Positions 1 through 8,154 of a DNA stretch of 45,810 bases are shown here, in pieces. Made by a program: the position numbers and the translations under genes. This DNA comes from JADGNZ01 sp035995985. GTDB lineage: Bacteria > Acidobacteriota > Thermoanaerobaculia > Gp7-AA8. The stretch is from positions 1 to 45,810 of the forward strand of contig DASYJY010000238.1 of NCBI GenBank assembly GCA_035995985.1. The letters are read 5' to 3'. The notes beneath the pieces were generated by a model. The model searched no databases. It was not told where the DNA came from and worked only from the letters and a program-made list of their open reading frames with translations. Each line of letters begins with the position of its first letter. Position 1 is the stretch's first letter.

Positions 1-2835
1 GTGGAACGGGTAGCGGACGGCTTCGAGGATTTTCTGCGCGACGAGCGCGGCGTCCTCGGCGTGCGTGAGCTCGGGGAGGAGCAGCGTGAACTCGTCGCCG
101 CCGAGGCGGGCGACGGTGTCGCTGTCGCGTACGCACGATTGGACGCGCGCGGCGACAGCCTGCAGAAGTTGATCGCCGATGTTGTGGCCGAGGGAGTCGT
201 TGATGACTTTGAAACGATCGAGATCGAGGAAGAGGACGGAAACGCGCGACTCGTGTCGTTGCGCGTGTGAGATGGCGACGGTAACGCGGTCTTTGAATAG
301 CAGCCGGTTCGGCAGCGTCGTCAGAGCGTCGTGGTAGGCGAGGTGCTTGATCTGCTCCTCGGCGTACGTGCGCTCGGTGATGTCGCGGACGACGGCGACC
401 ATTCCGCCGCCTTCGATCGAGGTGAGCGAAATCTCCTGCGGAAAGAGCGATGCGTCGTGACGCAGACCGGTGGCCTCGCCGCGCCAGCGTCCGCGCTGCT
501 GCACGAGTGGAACGATGGTGGTGATGAATCGCACCTGCTCGGGCGGCTCGTAAAGATCGCAGAGCGAGCGGCCGATGATCTCCTGCGGCGTCGGGTAGCC
601 GAAGAGTTTCGCGAGCGCGTCGTTCACGTAGGTGAAGTCGAGGCGGCCGTCAAGGATGCCGATACCGTCCATCGACGCGGTCATCGCGGCCGACTGCTGC
701 CGCAGCGTCTCCTCGGCGTGTTTGCGCTCGGTGACGTCGGTCCCGACGTGGAGGTAGCCGGTCAGGTTGCCGTGCTCGTCGCGGAGTGCGGTCACTGACA
801 GTAGGACGGTGACCGGCTCGCCGTCGTTGCCGATGTAGGTCCACTCGCGTTCCTCGAGGCCTTCGCGCGTGGCGCGGCGAACGAGGACGTCGAATCCGCT
901 GAGCTTTTCGCCGAGCTCGAAGGCGAGTCGGCGCGCGTGCTGGACGAGCTCCGTGTCCAGATGGAGCTCGGTGATGTTGCGGGCGCCGATGACGTCCGAG
1001 GCGGCATAGCCGAGCATCCGCTCCGCGCCGGAGTTGAAGACGGTGATGACGCCGCGCGCGTCGGTGGCGATGATGGAGACGCGCGTCGCTGCGTCGAGCA
1101 CCGCTTTGCGTTGCGCGTTCGCGGCGGCGATCTGCTGGTCGGCCAGCTTGCGCTCGGTGATGTCGAAGACGAATCCTTCGTAGACCTCGGCGCCTTCATG
1201 AAGATCGATGGCGTGCGCGTTGAGCTGGACCCAGATCGGCGTGCCGTCTTTTCGGCGCCATTGCAGATCCTCTTCGATGGCGTAGCCGTTCGCGGCGAAG
1301 CGCTGCAATGCGATCTGGCGCTCGTTCTCGGTGACGTAGACATCGGTGGCGAGATTGCGGTGCTGTAGCTCGTCCCGCGAGTCGTAGCCGAGGATGCGCG
1401 CCAGCGCGGGGTTGGCCATGAGGATCGTGCCGTCCGGCGTGGATCGGTAAATGCCGACGGAGGCGTAGTCGACGATGTTGCGGTATTTCTGCTCGCTGAG
1501 CAGCAGCGCCTCCTCGGCGCGCTTGCGTTCGGTGATGTCGTGAATGATTGAGTAGAGCAGTGTCCTTCCGCCGGTGACGATGGGGCCGGAGTGGACTTCG
1601 ACATCGCGGATGTCGCCACTCGCCAGGCGGTGGCGGAAGACGAAGTAGCTGCGGCGCTGCTGCGAGGCGTTCGTCATCTCGCTGCGGATGGCGCCCTCGT
1701 CGAGCATGTTGATCTGCCAGATGTACATGCTGCGCAGCGTCTCGACGCTCCATCCGTAGAACTCGGCAGCGGCCATGTTGGCGTCGACGATGCGGCCGCT
1801 GGCGGGATCGAGGAGGATCTGCACGGCGCGGTTGTTCTGGAACATCTGCCGGTAGCGGCGTTCGCTTTCGCGCAGCGCGTCTTCCTGCCGTTTCTGTTCG
1901 ACGGCCGAGGCGACGTGCTGTGCGACAAAGACGAGAAGGTCGCGATCGCGGTCGGTGTAGCGGACGCCTTCGTCGTAGGTCTGCACGCCGATCACGCCCC
2001 AGGTTCGGTCGCCGGTTGCGAGCGGAACTCCAAGCCAATCGACCGAGGGAGCGCCGATCGACTCGACCTCGCCGCTCTTTTTGAGATCGTCGAACTCCTG
2101 CGGCGTGGCCAGCAGCGGCTTGCCGGTGCGCAGAACGTACGCGGTCAATCCACGCCCCGGCGGCCTCCCCTCGGGCGCTTCGTCGTACTTGTCGACGAAG
2201 TAGGGGAAGGTGAGGATGTCGCGCGCGGCGTCGTACTCGGCGATGTAGAAGTACGTTGCTTCCATCAGTCCGTTGACGATGCCGTGCACGGCGCCGTAGA
2301 ACTCGTCGAGGTTGCCCGCCTCGCGGCTCAGCGTAGCGATGCGGAAAAGCGCGGCCTGCATGCGCTCGTTGCGAACGGTTTCGGTGACGTCGCGGAAGTA
2401 CCAGGCGCGCCCGCGGATTTTTCCGCCGGAGACGATCGGCACCGACGCGCGCGAAAGGACGCGGCCATCTTTCATGTAGACGGTGTCGTTGCTGCGGACG
2501 GCGGTGGGATTCGTGTAGAGATGGTTGACGAGCTCGATGAATTCGTCCCAGTCCTGAACCTTTTCTGACGCGAAGCCGAGCAGCTCGTTGTCATCCGCGG
2601 CTTTTGCGGCCTGCTCGGGGATGCCCCACATCTCGAGGAAGCGGCGGTTGTACGAGAGGATCGAACCGTGGTCGTCGACGACGAGAATGCCGTCGAGCGT
2701 GGCTTCCTGCTGGGCGCGAAGAATGGCGACGGTGGTACGCAGCGACTCATGCGAGGCGCGCGTGCGGCCGCCGCGCAGCCAGCGCGCGAGCGCGCTTCGA
2801 GCGTTTGCGAGATGCGGGGGAGGTTGAACTTCCAT
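1..2835 (-). CDS. multi-PAS/GAF GGDEF diguanylate cyclase (partial, runs off the left edge)
   Basis: The minus-strand frame is open from the ATG at 2835-2833 to the first base, giving 945 residues and no stop. In order: a PAS at about residues 27-140, a GAF at about 165-310, four more PAS units (about 330-435, 450-562, 576-705 and 715-820), each ending in an ITERK/VTERK-type linker, then a GGDEF domain from about 835. The GGDEF motif is intact (residues 912-916) and is preceded by an RDSD inhibitory I-site at the usual five-residue spacing. It should therefore make cyclic di-GMP and be product-inhibited. No membrane segment or signal peptide is seen, so it is probably a cytosolic sensor. Layouts like this often continue into an EAL phosphodiesterase domain, which would lie outside the window. 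No clear ribosome site precedes the ATG; TAAAAT at 2854-2859 on the minus strand could be a -10. Confidence 0.9.
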   Translation of the reverse strand, partial: MEVQPPPHLANARSALARWLRGGRTRASHESLRTTVAILRAQQEATLDGILVVDDHGSILSYNRRFLEMWGIPEQAAKAADDNELLGFASEKVQDWDEFIELVNHLYTNPTAVRSNDTVYMKDGRVLSRASVPIVSGGKIRGRAWYFRDVTETVRNERMQAALFRIATLSREAGNLDEFYGAVHGIVNGLMEATYFYIAEYDAARDILTFPYFVDKYDEAPEGRPPGRGLTAYVLRTGKPLLATPQEFDDLKKSGEVESIGAPSVDWLGVPLATGDRTWGVIGVQTYDEGVRYTDRDRDLLVFVAQHVASAVEQKRQEDALRESERRYRQMFQNNRAVQILLDPASGRIVDANMAAAEFYGWSVETLRSMYIWQINMLDEGAIRSEMTNASQQRRSYFVFRHRLASGDIRDVEVHSGPIVTGGRTLLYSIIHDITERKRAEEALLLSEQKYRNIVDYASVGIYRSTPDGTILMANPALARILGYDSRDELQHRNLATDVYVTENERQIALQRFAANGYAIEEDLQWRRKDGTPIWVQLNAHAIDLHEGAEVYEGFVFDITERKLADQQIAAANAQRKAVLDAATRVSIIATDARGVITVFNSGAERMLGYAASDVIGARNITELHLDTELVQHARRLAFELGEKLSGFDVLVRRATREGLEEREWTYIGNDGEPVTVLLSVTALRDEHGNLTGYLHVGTDVTERKHAEETLRQQSAAMTASMDGIGILDGRLDFTYVNDALAKLFGYPTPQEIIGRSLCDLYEPPEQVRFITTIVPLVQQRGRWRGEATGLRHDASLFPQEISLTSIEGGGMVAVVRDITERTYAEEQIKHLAYHDALTTLPNRLLFKDRVTVAISHAQRHESRVSVLFLDLDRFKVINDSLGHNIGDQLLQAVAARVQSCVRDSDTVARLGGDEFTLLLPELTHAEDAALVAQKILEAVRYPFH

Positions 2836-2879
2836 GCGGGTTGGTCCGGCTATTTTAGGTGAGTTTCCGTCCCATCGTT

Positions 2880-3542
2880 TCAGTCGGTGCGATTGTGTGA
2901 GCGGAAGAACTGCCACTGCGTCCAACTCGTCCAGACGTACCAGCCGATCAGCAAGGCGATGAAAAACTGCCGGACGATGAGAGTGAAAACGCAGACGCCG
3001 ACTCCGACCAGAATCGAAATCCAGATAGAGATGACGAAGGCGGGCCGCTCACGAAGGAAGAGGCGGAAGAAGTTCCGGAGGATGCCGTTGCCGTCGAGCG
3101 GTCCAATCGGCAGGAGGTTGAAGATGCCCCACCAGAAGTTTGCGCGCGCCATCAGCGGCAGCAGCGCGGAGAGGAACGGATCGCGGATCGGGACGTTCGC
3201 CATGATCAGCGTGAGGATCCACGCGAGGAGGAAGCTGGACGCCGGACCGGCGGCGCTGATGAGCAGGTCCTGCCACGGCCTGGCGCGGCGCTCGTTGTAG
3301 GTGGCGCCGCCGATTCCTTCGAGGATGATCGCGCTCGATCCGAAGCCGAGCACGCCAATCATGGCCGCATGGGCCAGCTCGTGCCACAGAATGCTGATCA
3401 GCAGCACGGGAATCCAAAGGAGGGCGTAACGCATCCCTGCCTGCTGGATGTCCGTCAAGACAAAGAAGACGATGAGGATCAGGAAGCTGAAATCGAGAGT
3501 GATCGTCGTCCCGAAGATCGTGCCGAGGTGGATGCGGCCCAT
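2880..3542 (-). CDS. site-2 protease-like M50 family membrane metalloprotease
   Basis: This 220-aa integral membrane protein has the zinc motif HELAH (H54, E55, H58) at the end of a hydrophobic segment. A second motif, NLLPIGPLDG, supplies the third zinc ligand, D150. This layout is typical of the short, PDZ-less M50 rhomboid-like/S2P proteins that cleave within membranes. I chose the ATG at 3542, reading MGRIHLG, because the family begins with such a short cytoplasmic stretch. The longer upstream reading would run into the divergent neighbour, whose start is 39 bp away. Substrate unknown. It is followed after 44 bp by the multi-PAS cyclase on the same strand, so the two may be co-transcribed. 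Confidence 0.88.
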   Translation of the reverse strand: MGRIHLGTIFGTTITLDFSFLILIVFFVLTDIQQAGMRYALLWIPVLLISILWHELAHAAMIGVLGFGSSAIILEGIGGATYNERRARPWQDLLISAAGPASSFLLAWILTLIMANVPIRDPFLSALLPLMARANFWWGIFNLLPIGPLDGNGILRNFFRLFLRERPAFVISIWISILVGVGVCVFTLIVRQFFIALLIGWYVWTSWTQWQFFRSHNRTD

Positions 3543-3581
3543 GTGGAGCGGGAGTATACGTTGCGGTCGCGAGGCATTCTC

Positions 3582-4049
3582 ATGAGCACAATCACGATCG
3601 TGACGACGATTCGCGCGACTCCGGAGCGATGTTTCGATGCGTCGCGCGATCTCGATCTGCATCTCGAGTCGATGGGTCACACCGGCGAACGGGCCGTGGC
3701 TGGACGGACGTCAGGCTTGATCGAACTGGGCGAGCAGGTGACGTGGGAAGGCCGGCATTTCGGAATCGTGCAGCGGTTCACGTCGGCGATCACGGCGTAC
3801 GACCGGCCGCGCCACTTTCAGGATTCGATGGTGCGCGGCGCGTTCCGGTCGTTTGTACACGATCACTACTTCGAAGCGTGCGGCGAAGGAACCCGGATGA
3901 CGGATGTGCTGGCGTTTCGATCGCCGTTCGGAGTGCTCGGCGCGATCGTCGATCGATTGGTGATGACGAAGTACCTGACGCGGATGCTGACGAAACGGAA
4001 TGAGATCGAGAAGGCGGCGCTGGAGAGAGAGCCGTTCATCCGCAGATGA
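3582..4049 (+). CDS. SRPBCC (START-like) family protein
   Basis: This 155-aa protein opens with an ITIVTTIRATPERCFD pattern and ends with a long basic/acidic helix (about 125-150). That matches the helix-grip SRPBCC fold of polyketide cyclase/dehydrase-like proteins, which bind hydrophobic ligands in a cavity. No catalytic residues can be assigned, so the ligand is unknown. It is divergent from the M50 protease gene with 39 bp between start codons, so the two promoters must overlap. The last codons (FIRR and the TGA stop) lie inside a CGCAGATGA-type repeat arm that also occurs at 24.5 kb, suggesting the repeat supplies the present C-terminus. Confidence 0.75.
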   Translation: MSTITIVTTIRATPERCFDASRDLDLHLESMGHTGERAVAGRTSGLIELGEQVTWEGRHFGIVQRFTSAITAYDRPRHFQDSMVRGAFRSFVHDHYFEACGEGTRMTDVLAFRSPFGVLGAIVDRLVMTKYLTRMLTKRNEIEKAALEREPFIRR

Positions 4050-4070
4050 CGCAGATGTCCGCAGACTCAT
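4038..4070. repeat. solitary arm of the ATCCGCAGATGACGCAG repeat family
   Basis: A 33-bp stretch of roughly 9-bp units (ATCCGCAG, ATGACGCAG, ATGTCCGCAG). The same sequence forms the left arm of the complete hairpin repeat at 24476-24538. Here no matching right arm follows. It overlaps the stop codon of the SRPBCC gene (TGA at 4047-4049). Confidence 0.8.
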
Positions 4071-4155
4071 CCCGGTGACGCACCCGTGTCGAAGGTGTGT
4101 ATTGCGCAAACTGGAGAATCGCCTGGCCGTACTGCACCTCCGAAAGGAGAAACCG

Positions 4156-4368
4156 ATGAAAGTACTACGGGTTTTTCTTACAGTGGCGTTGTTCTCCGGC
4201 GTGGTCGCAGTGAATGGTGACAAGGGTCTCGGCGTGGACCCGAACGGCGGCGTTCACGCTGCCGCAGCCGATCAAGGAGTCTGTATCGATCCGAACGGCA
4301 TTCGTCACGCGGCCGCGGCGGGCGATAACGGAATCGGTATCGATCCGAATGGCGGCGTCAGGCATTGA
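4156..4368 (+). CDS. secreted 70-aa peptide with three DPNG repeats
   Basis: I do not recognise a family. The ATG at 4156 follows a strong ribosome site (AAAGGAGA, 4143-4150). Residues 1-20 form a classical signal peptide with a basic start, a hydrophobic core and small residues before the likely cleavage site. The mature part is about 50 residues and is almost entirely three imperfect copies of a G-x-x-(V/I)-DPNG-(G/I)-(V/R)-H-A-A-A-A unit of about 17 residues, the last truncated at VRH. The DPNG turns and histidines could bind metal or form a small repetitive fold, but this is guesswork. The signal peptide, ribosome site and regular repeat argue that it is a real gene. A GC-rich hairpin follows at 4377. 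Confidence 0.7.
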   Translation: MKVLRVFLTVALFSGVVAVNGDKGLGVDPNGGVHAAAADQGVCIDPNGIRHAAAAGDNGIGIDPNGGVRH

Positions 4369-4376
4369 GGGCCACC

Positions 4377-4403
4377 GGCGCCCCCGCGCCGAGCGGGGGC
4401 GCC
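4377..4403 (+). terminator. GC-rich hairpin, probable terminator
   Basis: A perfect 11-bp stem (4377-4387 with 4393-4403) encloses the 5-nt loop GCCGA, 9 bp after the stop of the DPNG-peptide gene. No T-tract follows, so it is either an atypical terminator or an mRNA-stabilising hairpin. It separates the peptide gene from the toxin-antitoxin pair. Confidence 0.6.
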
Positions 4404-4435
4404 TGGACGCATTACCGTGGTACTATGCCGTCACT

Positions 4436-4801
4436 ATGTCCCTTCCGCAATCCAAGTACCCCCCGCAATCGAAGACTCAAACGAAGTCCCGCCGGAAGTT
4501 GAAGGCCGCGCCGAAAACACAAGCTCCTTCCCAACCGAAGTCGCTGCCGCAATCGAAGCTTACGGCGCAAGGTCAGGTCTCCATTCCCGCGGAGGTCCGA
4601 CGGCAGCTTGAGCTTGTGCCAGGCGCAGTTCTGGAGTGGGAGGTGAAGGACAATACGGTCATCGTCCGCCGGAAGGGAAAATACACGTTCGACGATATGT
4701 ATCAAATGTTCTTCGCAGATCGGCCGGTCGTTCACCACACCCTCAAGGAGTTGAAGAAGGCGATCGGAGATCATCTCGCGGAGAAGCATGCGCGCCGCTG
4801 A
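4436..4801 (+). CDS. AbrB/MazE-like antitoxin with a PQSK-rich N-terminal extension
   Basis: A 121-aa protein. Residues from about 42 carry a swapped-hairpin AbrB domain (LTAQGQVSIPAEVRRQL... GAVLEWEV ... VIVRRKG), a DNA-binding fold common in antitoxins. The last 35 residues are a charged helix likely to bind the toxin. The first 40 residues are unusual: low complexity, rich in P, Q, S and K, with repeated PQSK units. The next gene, a PIN toxin, overlaps it by 14 bp, so the two are translationally coupled. In this family the antitoxin, alone or with toxin, usually represses its own promoter. TACTAT at 4421-4426 is a possible -10 only 9 nt before the ATG, and there is no Shine-Dalgarno. Confidence 0.85.
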   Translation: MSLPQSKYPPQSKTQTKSRRKLKAAPKTQAPSQPKSLPQSKLTAQGQVSIPAEVRRQLELVPGAVLEWEVKDNTVIVRRKGKYTFDDMYQMFFADRPVVHHTLKELKKAIGDHLAEKHARR

Positions 4802-5168
4802 CACAAACGTTCTGGTGCGCATCTTTAGCCGCGAGGATGACGCTCAGGCGCAGGCGGCGAGCGCGTTTGTCGGGAAGAGCGTGTGGGTTTCTCACCTCGT
4901 ACTCGCAGAAACTCTTTGGGTTCTCGAGAGAACGTATCGCTTCGATTCGTCTGAGATCGCCGGGATTGTTGAGGTACTTCTGAATCATGCAACGGTGACA
5001 TTGGAGGATTCGGATGTAGTCGCGGCGGCGCTCGATCTCTATCGCGGCAAGACGAACGTCGGCTTCTCCGATTGTCTCGTCCTCGAAATCGCGCGCAAGG
5101 CCGGACATCTTCCGCTTGGCACCTTCGACCGCGATCTCAGCAAGTTGGACGGCGCCGAGCGCTTGTAG
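4788..5168 (+). CDS. PIN-domain ribonuclease toxin (VapC-like)
   Basis: This 126-aa protein matches a single PIN domain in length and order. The conserved acidic residues are visible: D5 in ADTN, E41 in LAETL, D95 in FSDCL and D114/D116 near the end (TFDRDL). These bind the metal ions used to cut RNA, typically tRNA or rRNA in VapC toxins. It overlaps the AbrB-type antitoxin gene by 14 bp, the standard antitoxin-first order. The PLP enzyme gene begins 15 bp after its stop, so read-through into that gene is possible. The actual RNA target cannot be told from sequence. Confidence 0.9.
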   Translation: MRAADTNVLVRIFSREDDAQAQAASAFVGKSVWVSHLVLAETLWVLERTYRFDSSEIAGIVEVLLNHATVTLEDSDVVAAALDLYRGKTNVGFSDCLVLEIARKAGHLPLGTFDRDLSKLDGAERL

Positions 5169-5183
5169 TCGTATCCTCCGCGG

Positions 5184-6311
5184 ATGCGATTTGAAACGAA
5201 GGCGATTCACTCGGGGGCTGGCGCGGACGAAAAGACCGGCGCGGTTTCGCAGCCCATCCATCTTTCGACAACATTCGAGCGGACCATCGATGGTGCGCCA
5301 TCGCACGGATTCAGCTACATCCGCGACGGCAATCCGACGCAGGGGAAGCTGGAGGAGGCGCTGGCCGCGATCGACTCGGCGTCGCACGCGCTGGCCTTTG
5401 CGTCCGGCATGGCGGCGGTGACGTGCGTGCTGCAGTCGCTTCCGCAGGATTCGCATCTCATTCTTCCCGATGACGGCTACTACGGCGTTCGCGCACTGGC
5501 CGCGGAGTACCTGCCGCGGTGGGGCGTGACGTGCGACCTCGTGCAGATGGACGATCTCGACGCGGTTCGCGCAGCCCTGCGGCCGAATACGCGCGCGATC
5601 TGGTGCGAGTCGCCGTCGAATCCGCTGATGAAGATCGTGGACGTCGCGGAACTGGTTGCGATCGCGCACGGCTCAAACGCGATGCTGATCGCTGACTCGA
5701 CGTTCGCCACGCCGGCGCTGCAACGTCCCATCGAACAAGGCGCCGACATCGTCATGCACTCCACAACCAAATACCTCGGCGGACACAGCGACGTGCAGGG
5801 CGGGTCGCTGGCCTTCGCGCGCCGCGGTGCGTTCAGCGACGCCGTCGCGCATTGCCGCAAGATCACCGGTGGCGTGGCCTCGCCGTTCAATTCATGGCTG
5901 ATCCTGCGCGGGATCCGCTCGCTGTCGGCGCGAATGCGCGTGCATTGCGAAAACGCGATGGCGGTTGCGCGGGCGTTGGAAAAACATCCGAACGTCGAGG
6001 CGGTTCACTATCCCGGTCTGGAATCGCATGCCGGTCATGACATCGCCGCGCGGCAGATGTCGTCGTTCGGAGGCATGTTGTCGTTCAACGTTCGCGGTGG
6101 ACGCGCGGAAGCGCAGGCGGTCACCGCCAAAACGAAACTCTTCGCGCGCGCCACATCGCTCGGCGGAACGGAGAGTCTGATCGAGCATCGCGCGTCGAGT
6201 GAGGGCGAGGGGAGCCGGACGGCAGAGAACCTATTGCGGGTTTCGGTGGGACTGGAGCATGCGGACGATCTCATCGAGGACTTGACGCAGGCGCTCGCCG
6301 TGTCAGGATGA
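5184..6311 (+). CDS. cystathionine gamma-synthase/lyase family PLP enzyme
   Basis: A 375-aa enzyme of the Cys/Met metabolism family, close to the usual length (380-400). K196 in HSTTKYLGGHSD is the Schiff-base lysine for pyridoxal phosphate. D171 (ADSTF) should hold the pyridine nitrogen, and YIRDGNPT (44-51) contributes to the neighbouring active site in the tetramer. The reaction could be cystathionine gamma-synthase, gamma-lyase or a related sulfhydrylase; motifs alone do not decide. TATCCT at 5172-5177 lies 6 nt before the ATG and may be the -10 of a leaderless mRNA. Its stop overlaps the start of the small CPCC protein (ATGA, 6308-6311), so those two are coupled. Confidence 0.9.
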   Translation: MRFETKAIHSGAGADEKTGAVSQPIHLSTTFERTIDGAPSHGFSYIRDGNPTQGKLEEALAAIDSASHALAFASGMAAVTCVLQSLPQDSHLILPDDGYYGVRALAAEYLPRWGVTCDLVQMDDLDAVRAALRPNTRAIWCESPSNPLMKIVDVAELVAIAHGSNAMLIADSTFATPALQRPIEQGADIVMHSTTKYLGGHSDVQGGSLAFARRGAFSDAVAHCRKITGGVASPFNSWLILRGIRSLSARMRVHCENAMAVARALEKHPNVEAVHYPGLESHAGHDIAARQMSSFGGMLSFNVRGGRAEAQAVTAKTKLFARATSLGGTESLIEHRASSEGEGSRTAENLLRVSVGLEHADDLIEDLTQALAVSG

Positions 6312-6610
6312 GCAGCGCTATGGCCAACAACATCGAAATCAGCTGTCCGTGTTGCGAAGCGACGCTCGTCATCGACCGCACTTCCGGCGAGGTGCTGCTG
6401 CACAAGGCGAAGGAACGGCGCGCCGGCGGCTCGCTGGAGTCGATGGTGGCCGGCCTCGAGACGCAGAAGAGCGAGATGGAGAAGAAGTTCGACCGCGAAA
6501 TGGCCAGCCAGAAAGACCGCGCGCGAATCCTCGACGAGCGCTTCAAAGAAGCGATGCAGCGCGCCGAGAAGGACGACACGCCGGTCTGGAATCCGATGGA
6601 CATGGACTAG
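6308..6610 (+). CDS. small CPCC-motif coiled-coil protein
   Basis: I do not recognise a named family. The 100-aa product begins with a short beta-like stretch carrying C-P-C-C (about residues 13-16), which could bind zinc or be redox-active. It continues as a highly charged, probably coiled-coil helix (about 40-90) and ends in VWNPMDMD. An ATGA overlap with the upstream PLP enzyme gene points to translational coupling. A later in-frame ATG at 6320 (MANNIEI) is also possible. The conserved-looking tail and the coupling support a real gene. The 43-bp repeat array starts directly after the TAG stop. Confidence 0.7.
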   Translation: MSSAMANNIEISCPCCEATLVIDRTSGEVLLHKAKERRAGGSLESMVAGLETQKSEMEKKFDREMASQKDRARILDERFKEAMQRAEKDDTPVWNPMDMD

Positions 6611-7042
6611 AAGTCCGCGTAACTGAAAGGTCACGTCCGCGGAACGGAACGTTGAGTCCGCGCGACTGAAAGGTCAGTACCGAGGAAGTGACCGTCGAGT
6701 CCGCGCGACTGAAAGGTCAGTACCGAGGAAGTGACCGTCGAGTCCGCGCGACTGAAAGGTCAGTACCGAGGAACTGACCTTCGAGTCCGCACGACTGAAA
6801 GGTCAGTACCGAGGAACTGACCGTCGAGTCGGCGCGACTGAAAGGTCAGTACCGAGGAACTGACCGTCGAGTCCGCGCGACTGAAAGGTCAGTACCGAGG
6901 AACTGAACGTGGAGTCCGGGCGACTGAAAGGTCAGTCCCGAGGAACTGAACGTGGAGTCCCGCGCGACTGAAAGGTCAGTACCGAGGAACTGACCGTCGA
7001 GTCCGCACCGACTGAACGGTCACGTCCGCCGGACTGACAGGC
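6611..7042. repeat. tandem array of about ten 43-bp hairpin-forming units
   Basis: Units begin at 6611, 6654, 6697, 6740, 6783, 6826, 6869, 6912, 6955 and 6999. All are 43 bp except the ninth (44 bp) and the diverged last. The central eight are nearly identical; the first and last are degenerate, as expected at the ends of an array that grows and homogenises. Each unit contains an interrupted palindrome with arms GGTCAGT and ACTGACC, and a smaller AGTC...GACT one. In the second and third units the right arm reads AGTGACC, which weakens the stem. There are no unique spacers, so it is not a CRISPR. Reading frames are not maintained because 43 is not a multiple of three. Confidence 0.95.
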
Positions 7043-7389
7043 GCACGATACGCGATTCGCGGCTATCCCGCGTGGCCACAATGCTTTACCTGCAGAAGCG
7101 AGACGCTCTCCGACCGTCTTGATCGTCTACTTCGGAACGATCGGAGTGAAACGAGCCCGTCAGGGCATCCGCGTCGCCCTTAGCGCATTTCTCGCACCTG
7201 AGTGGAAAGGCCGCATTCTGTTATATCGAGAGCCCTTCTCTCCACGCGGTTTCCTGCGGGGAAGGGTTATCGACAAGAGGGCGGTGGCCAAACGATCAGG
7301 AAGACCCGAGAAATGCGGGCTACGCCGGCACGTCCGACAGCTCGGTTGCCCAAGACTCAGTCAAGAGGTCGTGCTAATTTCTGTCGCGG
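7043..7389. other. intergenic region without a recognisable gene
   Basis: About 350 bp between the 43-bp array and the end of the TetR gene. A plus-strand frame is open from 7119 to 7448, but it is rich in arginine, has no ribosome site, resembles nothing I know and runs into the TetR gene on the opposite strand. I see no tRNA-like cloverleaf and no clear hairpin terminator. It may hold decayed sequence or the 3' end of the TetR transcript. Confidence 0.5.
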
Positions 7390-8037
7390 TTACTTCGTCA
7401 GCCCGGAAAGCAATGCGAGGAAGACTGCCTTCAGCTCCTCGTCCGTAAATGGATCCGGCTGATTCGCCCGACGGGCGATGAGGCGCTCGCGCAGCAACGC
7501 TTCGGCCGCACCGATCAAGGCGATTGCCAATGCCTCATCGTGATAGCCGTCCTTGAGCGTGCCGTCGCGATGGCCGCGGCGCACCACCATTCGTAAGAGC
7601 TCCTGAAATTCGGTAAAGCCGCGCGACAATGCGATCTCGGCGCCGCTGCGCACGCGGCGGCCTTCGAAGACGAAGAGAAAGGCCGCTTCCGGATCGGCGG
7701 TAAAACTCTCCACCATCGTGTCGAGGATTGCCGCCAGCGCTTCCTGGGCGTTCGACGCCGCGGCGATCCGGTTCTGCATCAACTGGTTGAGTGGCCCCCA
7801 ACTGGAATCGAAAATCGCTTCGAGCAGTCCCGCCTTGCCGCCGTAGTAGCGCATGAGCTGCGACTCGGACGATCCCGCTGCGCGGGCGATCGAGGCCGTG
7901 GGCGTCTGCTCGTACCCGTTCTGGGCGAAGAGCGTCTTGCCGGCTTCGAGCAGACGTGAGCGCGATGTATGTGTGCTGTCGGTGTCGAGCGGCATCAGTG
8001 CGTGCATCGTAGTACCACCACCATCATTGGTCAACAT
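7390..8037 (-). CDS. TetR family transcriptional regulator
   Basis: A 215-aa regulator. The helix-turn-helix lies at about residues 26-72 (RSRLLEAGKTLFAQNGYEQ, then TASIARAAG, then LMRYYGGKAGLLEAIF). The remainder is the helical ligand-binding and dimerisation domain. The start at 8037 is supported by AGGGAG (8045-8050 on the minus strand) with 7-nt spacing. It is divergent from the exported subtilase gene, and the decamer GTAGTACCAC occurs on both sides of its start in opposite orientation (8009-8018 and 8084-8093). It therefore probably represses itself and the protease gene. The inducing ligand is unknown. Confidence 0.9.
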   Translation of the reverse strand: MLTNDGGGTTMHALMPLDTDSTHTSRSRLLEAGKTLFAQNGYEQTPTASIARAAGSSESQLMRYYGGKAGLLEAIFDSSWGPLNQLMQNRIAAASNAQEALAAILDTMVESFTADPEAAFLFVFEGRRVRSGAEIALSRGFTEFQELLRMVVRRGHRDGTLKDGYHDEALAIALIGAAEALLRERLIARRANQPDPFTDEELKAVFLALLSGLTK

Positions 8038-8093
8038 GGTGGCACTCCCTGCAAAGCGTTAGCCGTGAACCATCCAAGTGATAGTGGTACTAC
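8009..8093. promoter_or_regulatory. putative TetR operator pair around the divergent start region
   Basis: The decamer GTAGTACCAC is at 8009-8018 on the plus strand and again, exactly, at 8084-8093 on the minus strand, with centres 75 bp apart. The right copy sits in a near-palindrome (8081-8096, ATAGT...ACTAT) overlapping TACTAT (8091-8096), a possible -10 for the subtilase gene. The left copy lies within the first codons of the TetR gene. Binding by the TetR protein is inferred from position and symmetry only. Confidence 0.5.
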
Positions 8094-8154
8094 TATTGCA
8101 CAGTGGTGACGCATCGTCGTGGGATGCACGACAAGAGAAGGAGAAAACGCTTCG

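Noticed and set aside
1591..2568. Plus-strand frame of 325 codons opposite the multi-PAS cyclase
   Set aside because: The minus strand reads through as PAS and GAF domains; the plus-strand frame is a mirror of these.
4417..4426. Third TetR operator copy (GTGGTACTAT, 9 of 10 match) before the AbrB gene
   Set aside because: One-off match overlapping a likely -10 box; too short to be convincing without the inverted partner.
6611..7042. CRISPR array
   Set aside because: Units are contiguous with no unique spacers, and no cas genes are in the window.
7119..7448. Possible 109-aa gene
   Set aside because: No ribosome site, Arg-rich random composition, and it overlaps the 3' end of the TetR gene on the other strand.
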